Source: Manihot esculenta
Lineage: Eukaryota; Streptophyta; Magnoliopsida; Malpighiales; Euphorbiaceae
Length of the DNA: 64,000 nt
Reading direction: 5' to 3'
NCBI RefSeq assembly: GCF_001659605.2
Contig: NC_035172.2
Span: 21,063,973-21,127,972, forward strand
Shown here: one piece after another, positions 36,138 through 48,913 of the stretch
Layout: each line of letters starts with the position of its first letter
Numbering within the stretch: the stretch's first letter is position 1
The notes under the pieces: model-generated
Database searches by the model: none
The model's input: the letters and a program-made list of their open reading frames with translations, nothing else
What the model was told of the DNA's origin: nothing
Made by a program: the position numbers and the translations under genes

Positions 36138-38446
36138 ATGGCTGCTAATAACAATTCCACCTTATCACTGCGATCCATCCTTGAGAAGGATAAACTGAAA
36201 GAAAATGGGACTAATTTTGTTGACTGATTTAGAAACTTGAGAATTGTTCTCAAGCAAGAGAAAAAGTCCTACGTGCTTGATGAAGCTATCCCAGAACCAC
36301 CTCCTGTTGATGCTACTAATGCTGTTAAGAATAAGCATAAGAAGCATATGGATGATTCTAATGACATTGGATGTCTTATGTTGGCAACTATGTGCTCAGA
36401 ACTTCAAAAGGATCTGGAGCACCTTGAGGCTTATGGGATGAGTGTCCATCTCAAATAAGCTTTCCAACAACAAGCTAGGCATGATAGGTATGAAACCACC
36501 ATTGTATTGCATGATTGCAAAATGGCTGAAGGTGAATCAGTTAGTGCTCATGTTTTAAAGATGAAAGGCTACATTGATCACCTTGCTAGGCTTGGCTATC
36601 CTCTGAGTTTAGAACTCTCTACGGATCTGATCCTACATTCTTTACCTAGCAGTTTTTCTCAGTTTGTCATGAACTATAACATGAACAATATGGAGAAATC
36701 CATTCCTGAGCTGCATGGGATGCTAAAGATAGCCGAGGTAAATATCAAGAAAAGGCCTACCCAAATTTTGAATGTCAATAAGGGTAAGCCCATGAAAAAT
36801 AAGGGGAAGCCCAAGTTTAAAGGTGGTAATGGACCTAAGGGACGAGGCAAGCCTAAATGGCAAACCAAGGCAAAAGTTCCTAAGGAAATAGTTCCTAAGG
36901 AAGGAATCTGCTTCCATTGCAAGGAACTAAGGCATTGGAAGAGAAATTGCAAACTCTATTTGGATGAGTGCAAGAAAAAAAAGAGTAGTGAGACTACGAC
37001 TTCAGGTATTTATGTTATAGATATTAATTTATCTATTTCTACTTCATGGGTATTAGATACCGGATGTGGTTCTCACATTTGTACAAATGTGAAGGGTCTC
37101 AAAAGGAGTAGAAAACTAAAAAAGGGCGATGTGGACCTACGTGTAGGCAATGGAGAAAGAGTTGCTGCCTTAGCTGTAGGGACTTATGAACTTGAGTTGC
37201 CCAATGGGGTTTTCTTAGTTTTGAACAATTGGTTTTATGTTCCTACTTTGAGTAGGAATATTATTTCAGTTTCTGTTTTGGACGATGAAGGTTTTTCATT
37301 TCTTATTAAGAATAAGAAATGCTTCATTAATAAAGATGATTTGCTTTATTGTATTCCAAATTCATATGATGGCCTTTATGTCCTTAATCTAGATGATTCT
37401 AAAGACAATAATATCTATAACATAACTTCTAAGAAAACTAAGCCAAATGAGTTAAACCCAACATATTTATGGCATTATCGTCTTAGCCATATAAATAAGA
37501 ATCGCATATCTAAGCTCCATAAAGATGGTTTATTAGATTCATTTGAATTTGCATCATTTGAAAATTGTGAATCTTGTTTGCTTGGTAAGATGACAAAGGA
37601 CCTTTTTACTGGACAAGGTCAAAGGGTTTCAGACTTATTGGGCTTAATACATACAGATGTATATGGCCCACTAAGCATTAGTGCCAGGGGAGGTTATCAG
37701 TACTTCATTACATTTACTGATGATTTCAGTAGGTATGGCTATGTCTACCTAATGAAATATAAGCATGAATCTTTTGAAATGTTTAGAATCTTTCAAAATG
37801 AAGTACAAAATCAACTTGGTAGAACTATTAAAATGCTTCGATCTGATCGAGGTGGTGAATATTTGAGCCAAGAGTTTGATGAACATCTTAGAAATTGTGG
37901 AATTTTTTCACAATTAACTCCTCTAGGAACTCCACAATGAAATGGTGTTTCTGAAAGGAGAAATCGAACTTTATTAGATATAGTTCGATCTATGATGAGT
38001 CAAACAAATCTCCCTTTATCGTTTTAGGGTTATGCCTTGGAAACAGCTGCATTCATTTTAAACCGAGTACCATCAAAAGTGGTTGAAAAGACACCATATG
38101 AGTTGTGGACTGGCAAAATGCCTAGTTTGTCTTTTCTTAAGATTTGGAGTTGTGAGGCTTATGTGAAACGCCCAATTTCATATAAGCTAGCTCCAAAATC
38201 TATCAAGTGCAATTTTGTGGGGTATCCTAAGGAAACCAAAGGATACTATTTCTATATTCCCTTAGAGAACAAAGTGTTTGTTGCTCGAAATGGTACCTTT
38301 TTGGAAAAGGAATTCATCTCTCAGAGATTCAGTGGGAGTACAGTGCGACTTGAGGAAACTCAAGCACCACAAGAGAGCATTGAACCGCCAGTAAAACCGC
38401 CAGTAGAATCGCTTCTAGAACCACAAACGGTTGTGGAAACTAAAAG
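36138..38446 (+). pseudogene. Ty1/copia gag-pol of C2: gag, protease and integrase, truncated by G2
   Basis: The frame starts at 36138 (MAANNNSTLSLRSIL) and reads gag, then a zinc knuckle CFHCKELRHWKRNC (about 36910-36950, the usual Gly replaced by Arg). The protease has WVLDTGCGSHIC (about 37048-37083). Next come the GAG-pre-integrase HYRLSHIN (about 37476) and an integrase core with DVYGP, FTDDFSRYGYVY and RSDRGGEYLS. In-frame stops lie at 36225-36227 (TGA), 36456-36458 (TAA), 37938-37940 (TGA) and 38025-38027 (TAG). The first and fourth replace Trp, the second Gln and the third probably Trp. After a last open stretch to VVETKS, gypsy G2 is inserted at 38447. Reverse transcriptase and RNase H of C2 are therefore outside the window. 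Confidence 0.88.
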
Positions 38447-41400
38447 TGTAACGACCCGGAAACCGGACTGCTACCGGCGCTAGGATCCAGATCGACTTAA
38501 GGTAGCCGGGACCCGTAGCAAGCCAAACATACATCCTGAATACCTGTCAAATCCCATACATGATCTTACATATCCATAAACATGAGAACTTTTTCTTTTC
38601 TTTTACCAAGCTCAACCTGTGCATGCACATAAACATAAACAGAAACCACACACTGGAGCCTCATCACATACTCCAATGGGGTATCTCATTAGACATCAGG
38701 CTTGGTTGAACATAAACATCATAAAACATAGATCATGTATATACATGGGATTAATCAAACATACTATGGTCAAGCACAATTCTTAATCCTCAATATCAAT
38801 ATTACATAATATGACTGCTCATATTCTTACATCATTTTACAAATCATCATGTCCACATCTGACTATTACAAATCACATGACTTTACTCTTCTTGATTCCC
38901 TGATCTAGCCCGTACCTGCAAACCTGGGGGATACAGGGAAAGGGGTGAGCTACTAGAGCCCAGTGAGCAGAATACTAAAACATTTAAAACATATGCCATC
39001 ATGTAATGTGTAACAGCCCGGACGTGAACCCCGGCACTGTTACCGTTCACGGCCCAGGGCTATCCCTCGCCTGGCCTCTTGCCACCTCGGGCTTTCCACT
39101 GGCGTCGTGAACAGCTCTTAACATCCATTCACCCTCACGGGTTCCTGGCAGGATTTGTCCCCTTGGGTTCTTGCATCGAATGCATCCTTCCCCAAGTGGA
39201 TTTGGTCCAAATTTCCCTTTGGAAATTAGGTCGCCTCCCCCACTACTCGAACCCTTGACCTCCCACTTTAAGGGAATAGTCTGGTGAGAGTGAGTACCAA
39301 TTTTTCCATAAGTGGGAGGTCAAGGGTTCGAGTAGTGGGGGAGGCGACCTAATTTCCAAAAGGAAATTTGGGCAAAATCCACTTGGGGAAGGATGCATTC
39401 GATGCAAGAACCCAAGGGAACAAATCCTGCCAGGAACCTGTGAGGGTGAATGGATGTTAAGAGCTGTTCACGACGCCAGTGGAAAGCCCGAGGTGGCAAG
39501 AGGCCAGGCGAGGGATAGCCCTGGGCCATGAATGGTAACAGTGCCGGGGTTCACGTCCGGGCTGTTACATAAAAAGATGTAACAGCCCGGACGTGAACCC
39601 CGGCACTGTTACCGTTCATGGCCCAGGGCTATCCCTCGCCTGGCCTCTTGCTACCTCGGGCTTTCCACTGGCGTCGTGAACAGCTCTTAACATCCATTCA
39701 CCCTCACGGGTTCCTGGCAGGATTTGTCCCTTTGGGTTCTTGCATCGAATGCATCCTTCCCCAAGTGGATTTGGCCTAAAATTCCCTTTGGAAATTAGGT
39801 CGCCTCCCCCACTACTCGAACCCTTGACCTCCTCACTCTCACCAGACTATTCCCTTAAAGTGGGAGGTCAAGGGTTCGAGTAGTGGGGGAGGCGACCTAA
39901 TTTCCAAAGGGAAATTTGGGCCAAATCCACTTGGGGAAGGATGCATTCGATGCAAGAACCCAAGGGGACAAATCCTGCCAGGAACCCGTGAGGGCTCTCA
40001 CCAGACTATTCCCTTAAAGTGGGAGGTCAAGGGTTCGAGTAGTGGGGGAGGCGACCTAATTTCCAAAGGGAAATTTGGGCCAAATCCACTTGGGGAAGGA
40101 TGCATTCGATGCAAGAACCCAAGGGGACAAATCCTGCCAGGAACCCGTGAGGGTGAATGGATGTTAAGAGCTATTCACGATGCCAGTGGAAAGCCCGAGG
40201 TGGCAAGAGGCCAGGCGAGGGATAGCCCTGGGCCGTGAACGGTAACAGTGCCGGGGTTCACGTTCGGGCTGTTACATAATGCATCATATCACAGACAAAT
40301 CACATCAAGGGTGAACCTGTCACCAAATAGTCCCAGCATCATATCCATGCCAGGCCGTAGAATGGGGTCCTGGTCTTCCTGTCATATCATAACATTACTT
40401 ACCATTGCCCCAGGGCCTCATCTGAGCACCTAGTCTTCGCGTTCCATACCGTGCCAGGCCGTAGAATGGGGTCCTGGTCTTTCATGCCGTGCCAGGCCAT
40501 AGAATGGGTTCCTGGTCTTTCCTCAGGGACTAATCGGATCATACAGCATTCACCCACATCCACAACAAAGAATGCAGTGCAACATATTCGTGGATTCTAA
40601 TGCAAGCACCCTAGTATATCTCATGGCATTCATGATGCGTGTATCATGCTCAAAATTTATTTATTTACTTTGAAACAACATAAGGTATTCCACTCACCTC
40701 AGGCTAACTCTGACAATGAACTGAAGCAGCTGACTCACTGCTGGGGTCCTCTGTTCCTTGGGTCCGAACCTACACAGGTGGACTCAAATAAGGGACCAAA
40801 CATACTAGAACATGACTCTAAAAAAATATCCCCCAAAACCTCCTAAAACACCTCAAAACAATTAAAGAATTCATGCAAAGGAGGGCTGAACAGGGCACTT
40901 TCGACGGCAGGTTCGGCGGCCGAAAGTCCCTTCTGAGCCGAAAGTCATGCACCTTCGGCGGCACTTTCGGCGGCCGAAGGTTCTCTCCAGAGGCGAAACT
41001 CATGCATGTTCGGCGGCACCTCCGGCGGCCGAAAGTCCCCTCCATAGACGAAAGTCCACTTTCGGGGGCAGGATTCGGCAGCCGAAAGCTTGCCTCCATA
41101 GGCAGGTTCGGCGGCCGAAAGTCTCTTCGGCTGCCGAACCTGAGTTTCTCCCAAAGTGGCAGAAACTCGGCTCCTATGCACATTTGCCTCCTAACACCTT
41201 CAATCATGCATACAACTCAACCCAAAACATGCATAAATACATACATAAGCTCCTAGGGGCTTCAAACTATCCTAAATCCCAACTACAACACATCAACAGC
41301 AACTCAGCAACCTACATTATTCATAAACACAACACAAAACCTAACAAAGCTCAACTAACCTAAGCATGCATTTCTACCCCAAGAATCAACTTGAAACTTG

Positions 41401-42037
41401 TTTAAAACATATAATGAGCTCAAGATCGGCTCTTACCTCTTGAAGATTGAGAGGAAAAATGATCCTAGCTCGGAGATGGGAGAGATCGAGTTCCTTGAAC
41501 CTCCAAGCTCCAAATCTTGCTATTTGCTTAAAAATCTTCAAAACAAAGGTGAAAACTCATAAAAATCATGGAAGATTTTAAGGAAGAACTCAAGATCGGC
41601 ATGAGTGCGGCAGAGACTCACCTTGGCCGAAAATGGGGAGAAAAAGCTCACCCGTTTGGACATGGGGACCCCTTTATAGGTGGCTGGCCATGCCACTTTC
41701 GGGAGCCTAACGTGCCTCCGCATGCATGACATGTTCGGCGGCCGAACATAAGGTTCGACGGCCGAACCTGGACTTCCCTCACTTATGCCTTCGGGGGCCT
41801 AAAGCACTCCCGAAGCACATGCATGTTCAGCGGCCGAACTTGAGGTTCGACGGCCGAACCCGAGTTTTCCTCCAATGCCATTTTCATGCAAAAACTCATT
41901 TTCTTTCTTGTTTAAAAACATAAAAATGCATTAAAAAATTTTATAAAAACATGGTTTTACCCTTCTAGAAGTCTCCGACACCCGAGATTCCACCGGACGG
42001 TAGGAATTCCGATACCGGAGTCTAGCCGGGTATTACA
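38447..42037 (-). mobile_element. 3' LTR of gypsy element G2, carrying fold-back element F
   Basis: It runs from TGTAACGACCCGG to GGGTATTACA. Without F (39009-40276) and one TAATG it is about 2.3 kb. AAAAG at 38442-38446 is the left target duplication; the right copy should lie beyond the window. The TATA box (minus) is near 41673-41678. Palindromes cluster at about 40900-41145 and 41695-41865. GCCAGGCCGTAGAATGGGGT units recur at 40347-40525. Confidence 0.88.
39009..40276. mobile_element. Composite fold-back element F with 5-bp target duplication
   Basis: TAATG at 39004-39008 and 40277-40281 flanks the unit, whose ends are TGTAACAGCCCGG and CCGGGCTGTTACA. It consists of two head-to-head palindromes. 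The first has arms 39009 to about 39270 and 39308-39569. TAAAAAGA (39570-39577) separates it from the second, which starts at 39578 and whose returning arm is partly duplicated (about 39846-39988, then complete to 40276). The loop word TAAGGGAATAGTCTGGTGAG is inverted in the second palindrome relative to the first. There is no coding sequence. TG...CA ends and a 5-bp duplication fit an integrase-made insertion (LTR or TRIM-like), while the arms resemble a Foldback transposon. Confidence 0.8.
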
Positions 42038-42052
42038 TTCTCCCCCCTTAAG
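42038..42052 (-). other. Polypurine tract of G2
   Basis: The minus strand reads CTTAAGGGGGGAGAA, adjoining the inner edge of the 3' LTR, as in G1. Confidence 0.8.
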
Positions 42053-42144
42053 AACATTCGTCCCCGAATGTTCCTCAACTAGCACATGCAAGGCATGTAA
42101 CACATCATACACATAAAACACATGAAACACACAAGAAACTAACC

Positions 42145-45100
42145 TTAGAAAAGATAAGGGTATTACTGGAGCATGGACTCCCGTGTCTCCCAAGTGCATT
42201 CTTCCATATTGTGGTGGTTCCAAAGGACTTTCACCATCGGGATTTCCTTGTTTCTCAGCTTCCTGATCTGGGTGTCAAGAATCCGCACTGGCTGCTCAAC
42301 ATAGGTGAGATCTTCTTGGATCTCCACATCAGGCTCACTAAGAACCTTGCCTGGATCTGACACGAACTTCCTCAACATGGAAATATGGAAAACCGGATGG
42401 ATTCTTTCCATTGAAGCAGGTAAATCCAGCTTGTACGACACATTCCCAATCTTCTGCAAGATTTCAAAGGGTCCAATGTATCGTGGGGCTAGCTTACCTT
42501 TCTTCCCAAAACGAACCACTCCTTTCATAGGAGACACTTTGAGCAATACCAGATCTCCCTCCTGAAATTCTACCTGTCTCCTACGGATGTCTGCATAGCT
42601 CTTCTGTCTGCTCACAGCAGATCTAATCCTCTCTCTGATAATGGGCACCACCCTGCTGGTGATCTCAACAAGTTCAGGGCCTGCCAAGGCCTTTTCCCCC
42701 ACTTTTTCCCAGCAAATAGGAGACCTGCACTTCCTCCCATATAAAGCTTCATATGGAGCCATCCCTATGCTAGCATGATAGCTGTTATTGTAGGCAAACT
42801 CTACCAAGGGTAAATGCTGCCTCCAAGAACCGCCAAAATCTAGCACACACATTCTGAGCATATCTTCTATAGTCTGGATAGTCCTCTCCGACTGTCCGTC
42901 AGTCTAGGGATGGAAGGCAGTACTGAAATCCAACCTGGTACCCATAGCATTCTGCAGACTCCGCCAAAATCTAGAGGTGAACTGGGGCCCTCTATCAGAC
43001 ACTATCGAAACAGAAACCCCATGCAGCCTTACCACTTCATCCACATACACCTGCGCTAATTTATCCACTAAGTAGTTGCTCCTGACAGGGATGAAGTGAG
43101 CAGATTTGGTCAGTTTGTCCACAATCACCCATATGGAGTCTAACTTGTTGGACGCTGCCGGTAACCCCACTACGAAGTCCATAGCTATATCCTCCCATTT
43201 CCACTCTGAAATAGGTAGAGGGTTGATTATTCTAGCCAGCTTCTGAAGTTCCAGCTTCACCCTCTAACATACCGCGCAGGCTGACACAAACTGTGCCACT
43301 TCTCTCTTCATAGTTGGCCACCAGTAAACTCTTTTCAGATCCTGGTATATTTTGGTGGCTCCAGGGTGAACACTGTACCTGGCATTATGAGCTTCCCTTA
43401 TAATGTCTCCCTTCAGCCCTACGTCATCTGGTACACACAATCTGTTTCCATAGCGGAGGATCCCCTTGCTGTCGAATCTGAACTCACTATCCTTGCCTGA
43501 CTGAACAGTCCTGGCAATCTTCACTAACTCTGGGTCCTCATGCTGTTTCTGAGCCACCTGCTCCAGAAACACGGGTGCCACTCTCATCTGGGCAACTAAA
43601 GCACCTGTACCAGATAACTCCAACTGTAGACCTTCATGAGCTCCAAAAACTGCCTCACCACTGGCCTCCTCTCTGCTGAAATATGGGACAAACTGCTAAG
43701 TGATTTCCGGCTTAAGGCGTCTGCTACCACATTCGCCTTACCCGGATGGTACTGAATCTTGCAATCATAGTCACTGAGCAGTTCTACCCATCTTCTCTGC
43801 CTCAAATTCAAATCTCTCTGACTCAGGATGTACTGCAGGCTTTTATGATCTGTGAAGATCTCACATTTTACCCCATAAAGGTAATGCCTCCACATCTTGA
43901 GTGCAAAGATTACCACTGCCATCTCTAGGTCATGTGTAGGGTAATTCAACTCGTGCTTCTTTAGCTGTCTAGAAGCATAAGCAATCACCCTTTCATTCTG
44001 CATTAGCACACAACCCAGTCCCACACGGGATGCATCGCAAAAGACTGTGAAGTCCTCATTACTAGTCGGCAGAGCTAACACCGGTGCTGAAGTCAACCTC
44101 TTCTTGAGCTCCTCAAAGCTTTCTTCACACTGGTCGGTCCACACAAACCTCTGGTTCTTCTTAGTTAGTCTGGTCATGGGAGCTTTAATCTTAGAGAAGT
44201 CCTGGACGAACCTCCTGTAGTAACCTGCCAAACCCAAGAAACTCTTGATCTCTATCACCGTAGTGGGTCTAGGCCAGTTAGCTACAGCTTCCACTTTCTT
44301 GGGGTCTACCTCGATTCCATTTTCTGACACCACATGCCCCAAGAAGGAGATGCTCCTCAGCCAGAACTCACACTTGGAGAACTTGGCATACAAGCCATGT
44401 TCCCTCAAGGTCTGCAAAACCAACCTCAGATGATGGGCATGCTCCTCTGCATTCCTGGAATACACTAAGATATCATCTATGAAGACAATAACAAAGTGAT
44501 CCAGGTACTGGCTAAACACTCTGTTCATGAGATCCATGAATGCTGCAGGGGCGTTGGTTAACCCGAACGGCATCACAAGGAACTCATACTGCCCATATCT
44601 GGTCCTGAATGCTGTCTTTGGCACATCCTCTTCTCTTATCCTCAGCTGATGGTACCCCGATCTGAGATCTATTTTGGAGAAACAACCTGCTCCTGCTAGC
44701 TGGTCGAATAGATCGTCGATCCTTGGCAATGGGTACTTATTCTTGGTAGTGACCTTGTTCAATTGCCTGTAGTAGATACAAAGTCTGAGAGATCCATCCT
44801 TCTTTTTCACAAATAGCACTGGAGCACCCCAAGGTGAGGTACTTGGTCGGATGAATCCTCTATCTACCAACTCTTGCAACTGCTCCTTAAGCTCCTTCAA
44901 TTCTGCTGGTGCCATCCTGTAGGGAGGAATAGAGATCGGTCTGGTTCCAGGCATCAATTCAATTTCAAACTCTATCTCCCTAGCAGGTGGTAAACCTGGC
45001 AGCTCGTCTGGGAAAACATCTAAGAACTCTCTGACCACTGGCACTGAGGCGGGCTCTCTGACATGACTATCCAGCTCTCTCACATGAGCTAGAAAACCCT

Positions 45101-46490
45101 GACAACCCCTCCTGAGTAGCATACGAGCCTGAAGGGCTGATATCAAACCTCTAGGTGTACTCCCCCTGTCTCCTCTGAAGACAACCTCTGACCCATCCTG
45201 ACATCTGAACCTGACTACCTTGTCTCTGCAATCCAAGGTAGCACCATGGGTAGATAGCCAATCCATCCCTAGAATGACGTCAAAATCTGTCAAATCTAGA
45301 ACTACAAGGTCGGCGGACAGGCATCTTCCCTCCACAAAAACTAGACTATACTGGCAGACTGACTCTGCCACTGATGGGTCACACTTGGGTCCACTGACCC
45401 ATAGGGGACACTCTAATCCAGAGACCATCAATCCCAACCTCTCGACGGCCTTCGGAGCAATGAAAGAATGAGATGCACCAGGGTCCAATAATGTATACAC
45501 ATCTGAACAACCAATGATGAGGTTACCTGACACCACGGTGTTGGATGTGTTTGCCTCCTGCTGAGTCATGGTGAAGATCCGTGCTGGAGATGACGGACCC
45601 TCACCCCTGAAACCCGCTGAAGAAGAGGCTGCCCCTCTCCCTCGACCTCTACCACTAGCCTGAGTCGCGGCTGGAATTGCCAGAAGCTGTCTGCTGGGAC
45701 TGTGCCATAGGAACTGCTCTTGGACACTCCTGAGCCATGTGTCCCTCTTGCCCACATTTGAAGCAGACTATCGTCCCAGCCCGGCAGACTCCCTTATGTG
45801 GCTTACCACACCTTACACATACTGCATTATCTGCACCAGAGCTTGAGCCACTACCTAATCCCAGACCCGACTTGATCTTGCTCCAGAACTTGTTCTTCTT
45901 AGACTTGGCTTTACCCCATCTCTTACTGTCTGAAGCTGCTGCACTCAAGGTAGAGGGATCTAGCCTTCCCCCACCCGGGGTCTTGGAACCAGAAGACTGT
46001 GCCACTGATTGCTTAATTGTCCCCTGAGTGATGGCACTGGCCTCTATTTTTCGGGCCATATCCACTATGGCATGGAAGCTCTCCCTATCTGCTGACTGGA
46101 TCAAGGAGGAATACCTAGAATGGAGTTTCATGATATACCTCCTTGACTTCTTCTGGTCTGAGTTAAGATTTTGCCCTGCAAACGGCAATAGCTCCAAGAA
46201 TCTGTCTGTGAACTCATCCACACTCATCTCATCCGTCTGCCTCAGCTGCTCGAACTCAATCATCTTCAATTCTCTTAAACTGTCAGGGAAAGCCCATCCT
46301 GCAAATTCATTTGCAAACTCCTCCCATGATAGGCTGTCCAACCTCGGGTTCACATAGTTCTTAAACCACTCTCGGGCCTTCTTGCATTTTAGTGTGAACC
46401 CAGCCATCTGAATGTCTCTACTGTCATCAGCTCCTATCTCATCTGTAATTACCTTGTCCCTCTCAAGATACACAAACGGGTCATCACCGG
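42145..46490 (-). pseudogene. gag-pol of gypsy element G2, with stops and frameshifts, truncated by G5
   Basis: On the minus strand gag is cut by G5 at 46490, after which the capsid and zinc knuckle ([15 protein letters not shown]) are readable. A short deletion of about 20 bases near 45690 shifts the frame. The next frame gives protease DPGASHSF, reverse transcriptase with [10 protein letters not shown], RNase H and [12 protein letters not shown] second small deletion (about 4 bases) near 43620 shifts it again before integrase. TAG stops at 43264-43266 and 42904-42906 and TAA at 42163-42165 replace Gln codons. The chromodomain-like C-terminus ends at 42145. It is closely related to G1 and closer still to G3. 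Confidence 0.9.
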
Positions 46491-48794
46491 TGTAACGACC
46501 CGAAAATCGGACCGCTACCGGCGCTAGGATCCAGATCGGCTTAAGGCCGCCGGGACCTGTAGCAAGCCAAACATTCATCCTGTGAACCTGTTTAATCCCA
46601 TACATGATCAACAACATACATGAAAATTTGAACTTTTCTTTCCATTCAATCACCAAACTCAACCTGTGCATGCACTAAACATAAACATAATCATTAACCC
46701 CACCTTGGAGTCCTTATCAATGCTCTAAGGGGGTGACATAACATAAATTAAGTTTGGTTTACAATAATCATCATTAAACATTAAGATCATGTACTAGAAA
46801 GGGATTAACATAATACTATGGTCAAGCACAACTCTAAACTTTCATAAGCACCATTACATAACATTTCTATATCTTACTTTTACATTACATAATATCCATG
46901 TCCCCATCTAGCTATTACAATAACATAACTCTACTCCTGCTGACCTCCTGGTCTACCCTGTACCTGCAAACCTGGGGGTTAAGGGAGAGGGGTGAGCTTC
47001 TAGAGCCTAGTGAGCAGAATAATAAAACATAGTATTTAAAACATATGATAACATGGAATGCGTCACAACACAAACAAATCACATCAAGGATGAACTTGTC
47101 ACCATTTAGTCCTCTACATATTCCAATCATGCCAGGGGCGTAGTGCAGGCCACACCTGGTCTTTCTCTTATACGTAACATATCATACATAACCAATTGTG
47201 CCGGGGGCGTAGTGCAGGCCACACCCGGTCTTTCTCTTACATAGTGCCAGGGGCGTAGTGCAGGCACGCCTGGACTTCCATATCATAGCATCATGTCATA
47301 ACATATGAGGGCTAATGGATCATTCAACATTCATCCACATCAACAACATATTATGCAATGCAACATATTCGTGAATTCTAGTGCAAACACCCTAGTATAT
47401 CTCATGGCATTCATGATGCATGAATCATGCTAAAACTTTCATTTAATTTCTCAATTTAAAACATTAAGTTTAGTTCCACTCACCTTAGCTAGCTCTGACA
47501 GACACTGAAGCAGCTGACTCACTGCTGGGGTCCTCGGTTCCTCGGGTCCGAACCTACACAGGTGGACTCAAATGAGGGACCTAACATACATAAACATGAC
47601 TCTAAAATACTCCCCAAAAACCCCCTAATACACCTTAAAACAATCATATAAATCATGCAAAGGAGGGCTGAACAGGGCACTTTCGGCGGCAGGTTCGGTG
47701 GCCGAAAGGCCCTCCAGAGCCGAAAGTCATGCACCTTTGCCGGCACTTTCGGCGGCCGAAGGTTCCCTCTAGAGACGAAACTCATGCATGTTCGGCGGAA
47801 CCTTCGGCGGCCGAAATTCCCTTCCAGAGCCGAAAGTCCACTTTCGGGGGCAGGGTTCGGCAGCCGATACATGCTACCAAAGGCAGGTTCGGCGGCCGAA
47901 AGAACCTTCGGCTGCCGAACCTGAGTTCTTTCCAAAGGGTAGAAACTTAGCCTCTCCATGCATAAACGCCTCCCAACTCATTCAATCATGCATTTTCCTA
48001 TTCTACAACATGCATACTCAAGCATACAAGCTCCTAGGGGCTTCAAACTATCCTAAACCCCATCTACAACACATCAAACATGCATAAACTTCATACATTG
48101 CCCACAAGTTCACATAAAACCTAACCAAGCTCAACTATCCTAAACATGCATTTCTACCCCATGAATCAACTTAAAACTTACTTAAAACATAAAATGAGTT
48201 CAAGATCGGCTCTTACCTCTTAAAGATTGAGAGAGAGACGACCTAAACTTGGAGAACCAAGGAAAAGAGCTCCTGAGTCTTCCAAGCCTCAAAACTTGCT
48301 TAAATGCTCAAAATCTTCAAAACAAAGTGAAATCTCATGAAAATCATGAAAGATTTGAAGGAAGAGACTCAAAATCGGCGAGGGACGGCGGAGAACTCAC
48401 CTTGGCCGAAAATGGGGAGAAAAGCTCGCCCATTCGGACAAGGGGACCCTTTTATAGGTGGCTGGCCAGGCCACTTTCGGGGGCCTAACGTGCCTCCGCA
48501 TGCATGCCATGTTCGGCGGCCGAACATAAGGTTCGGCGGCCGAACCTGGACTTCCCTCACTTATGCCTTCAGGGGCCTAAAGCACTCCCGAAGTGCGTGC
48601 ATGTTCGGCGGTCGAACCTGAGTCTTCTTCTCAAGACTATTTTCATTCAAAACTTAATTTCTTTCTTGATTAAACCCATGAAATACATTAAAACATTTTA
48701 TAAAAACATGATTTTACCCTTCTAGAGGTTTCCGACATCCGAGATTCCACCGGACGGTAGGAATTCCGATGCCGGAGTCTAGCCGGGTATTACA
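46491..48794 (-). mobile_element. 3' LTR of gypsy element G5, inserted in G2 gag
   Basis: It runs from TGTAACGACCCG to GGGTATTACA, with ACCGG at 46486-46490 as the left target duplication. A TATAAA box (minus) lies at 48451-48456. Palindromes cluster at about 47680-47925 and 48473-48625. Three GCCRGGGGCGTAGTGCAGGC units lie at 47128-47278. Confidence 0.88.
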
Positions 48795-48913
48795 TTCTTT
48801 CCCCCTTAAGAACATTCATCCCTGAATGTTCACCAAACAAATGTAGCATGGCATAAAACATAAACATTCATATAAAGCACATAAAAACTCACCTTAGAAG
48901 AGATGGGGATATT
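48795..48913 (-). mobile_element. Stub of the G5 internal region, cut by G3
   Basis: A polypurine tract (minus CTTAAGGGGGAAAGAA) adjoins the LTR. About 100 bases follow that match the same region in G1 and G2. The sequence stops at ATATT (48909-48913), the left target duplication of G3. The rest of G5 should lie beyond the window. Confidence 0.8.

Noticed and set aside
39845..40060. GGGTTCGAGTAG in the fold-back element as a tRNA gene or SINE B box
   Set aside because: No A box at the right distance, no cloverleaf and no poly(A) tail were found. The resemblance is limited to one short word.
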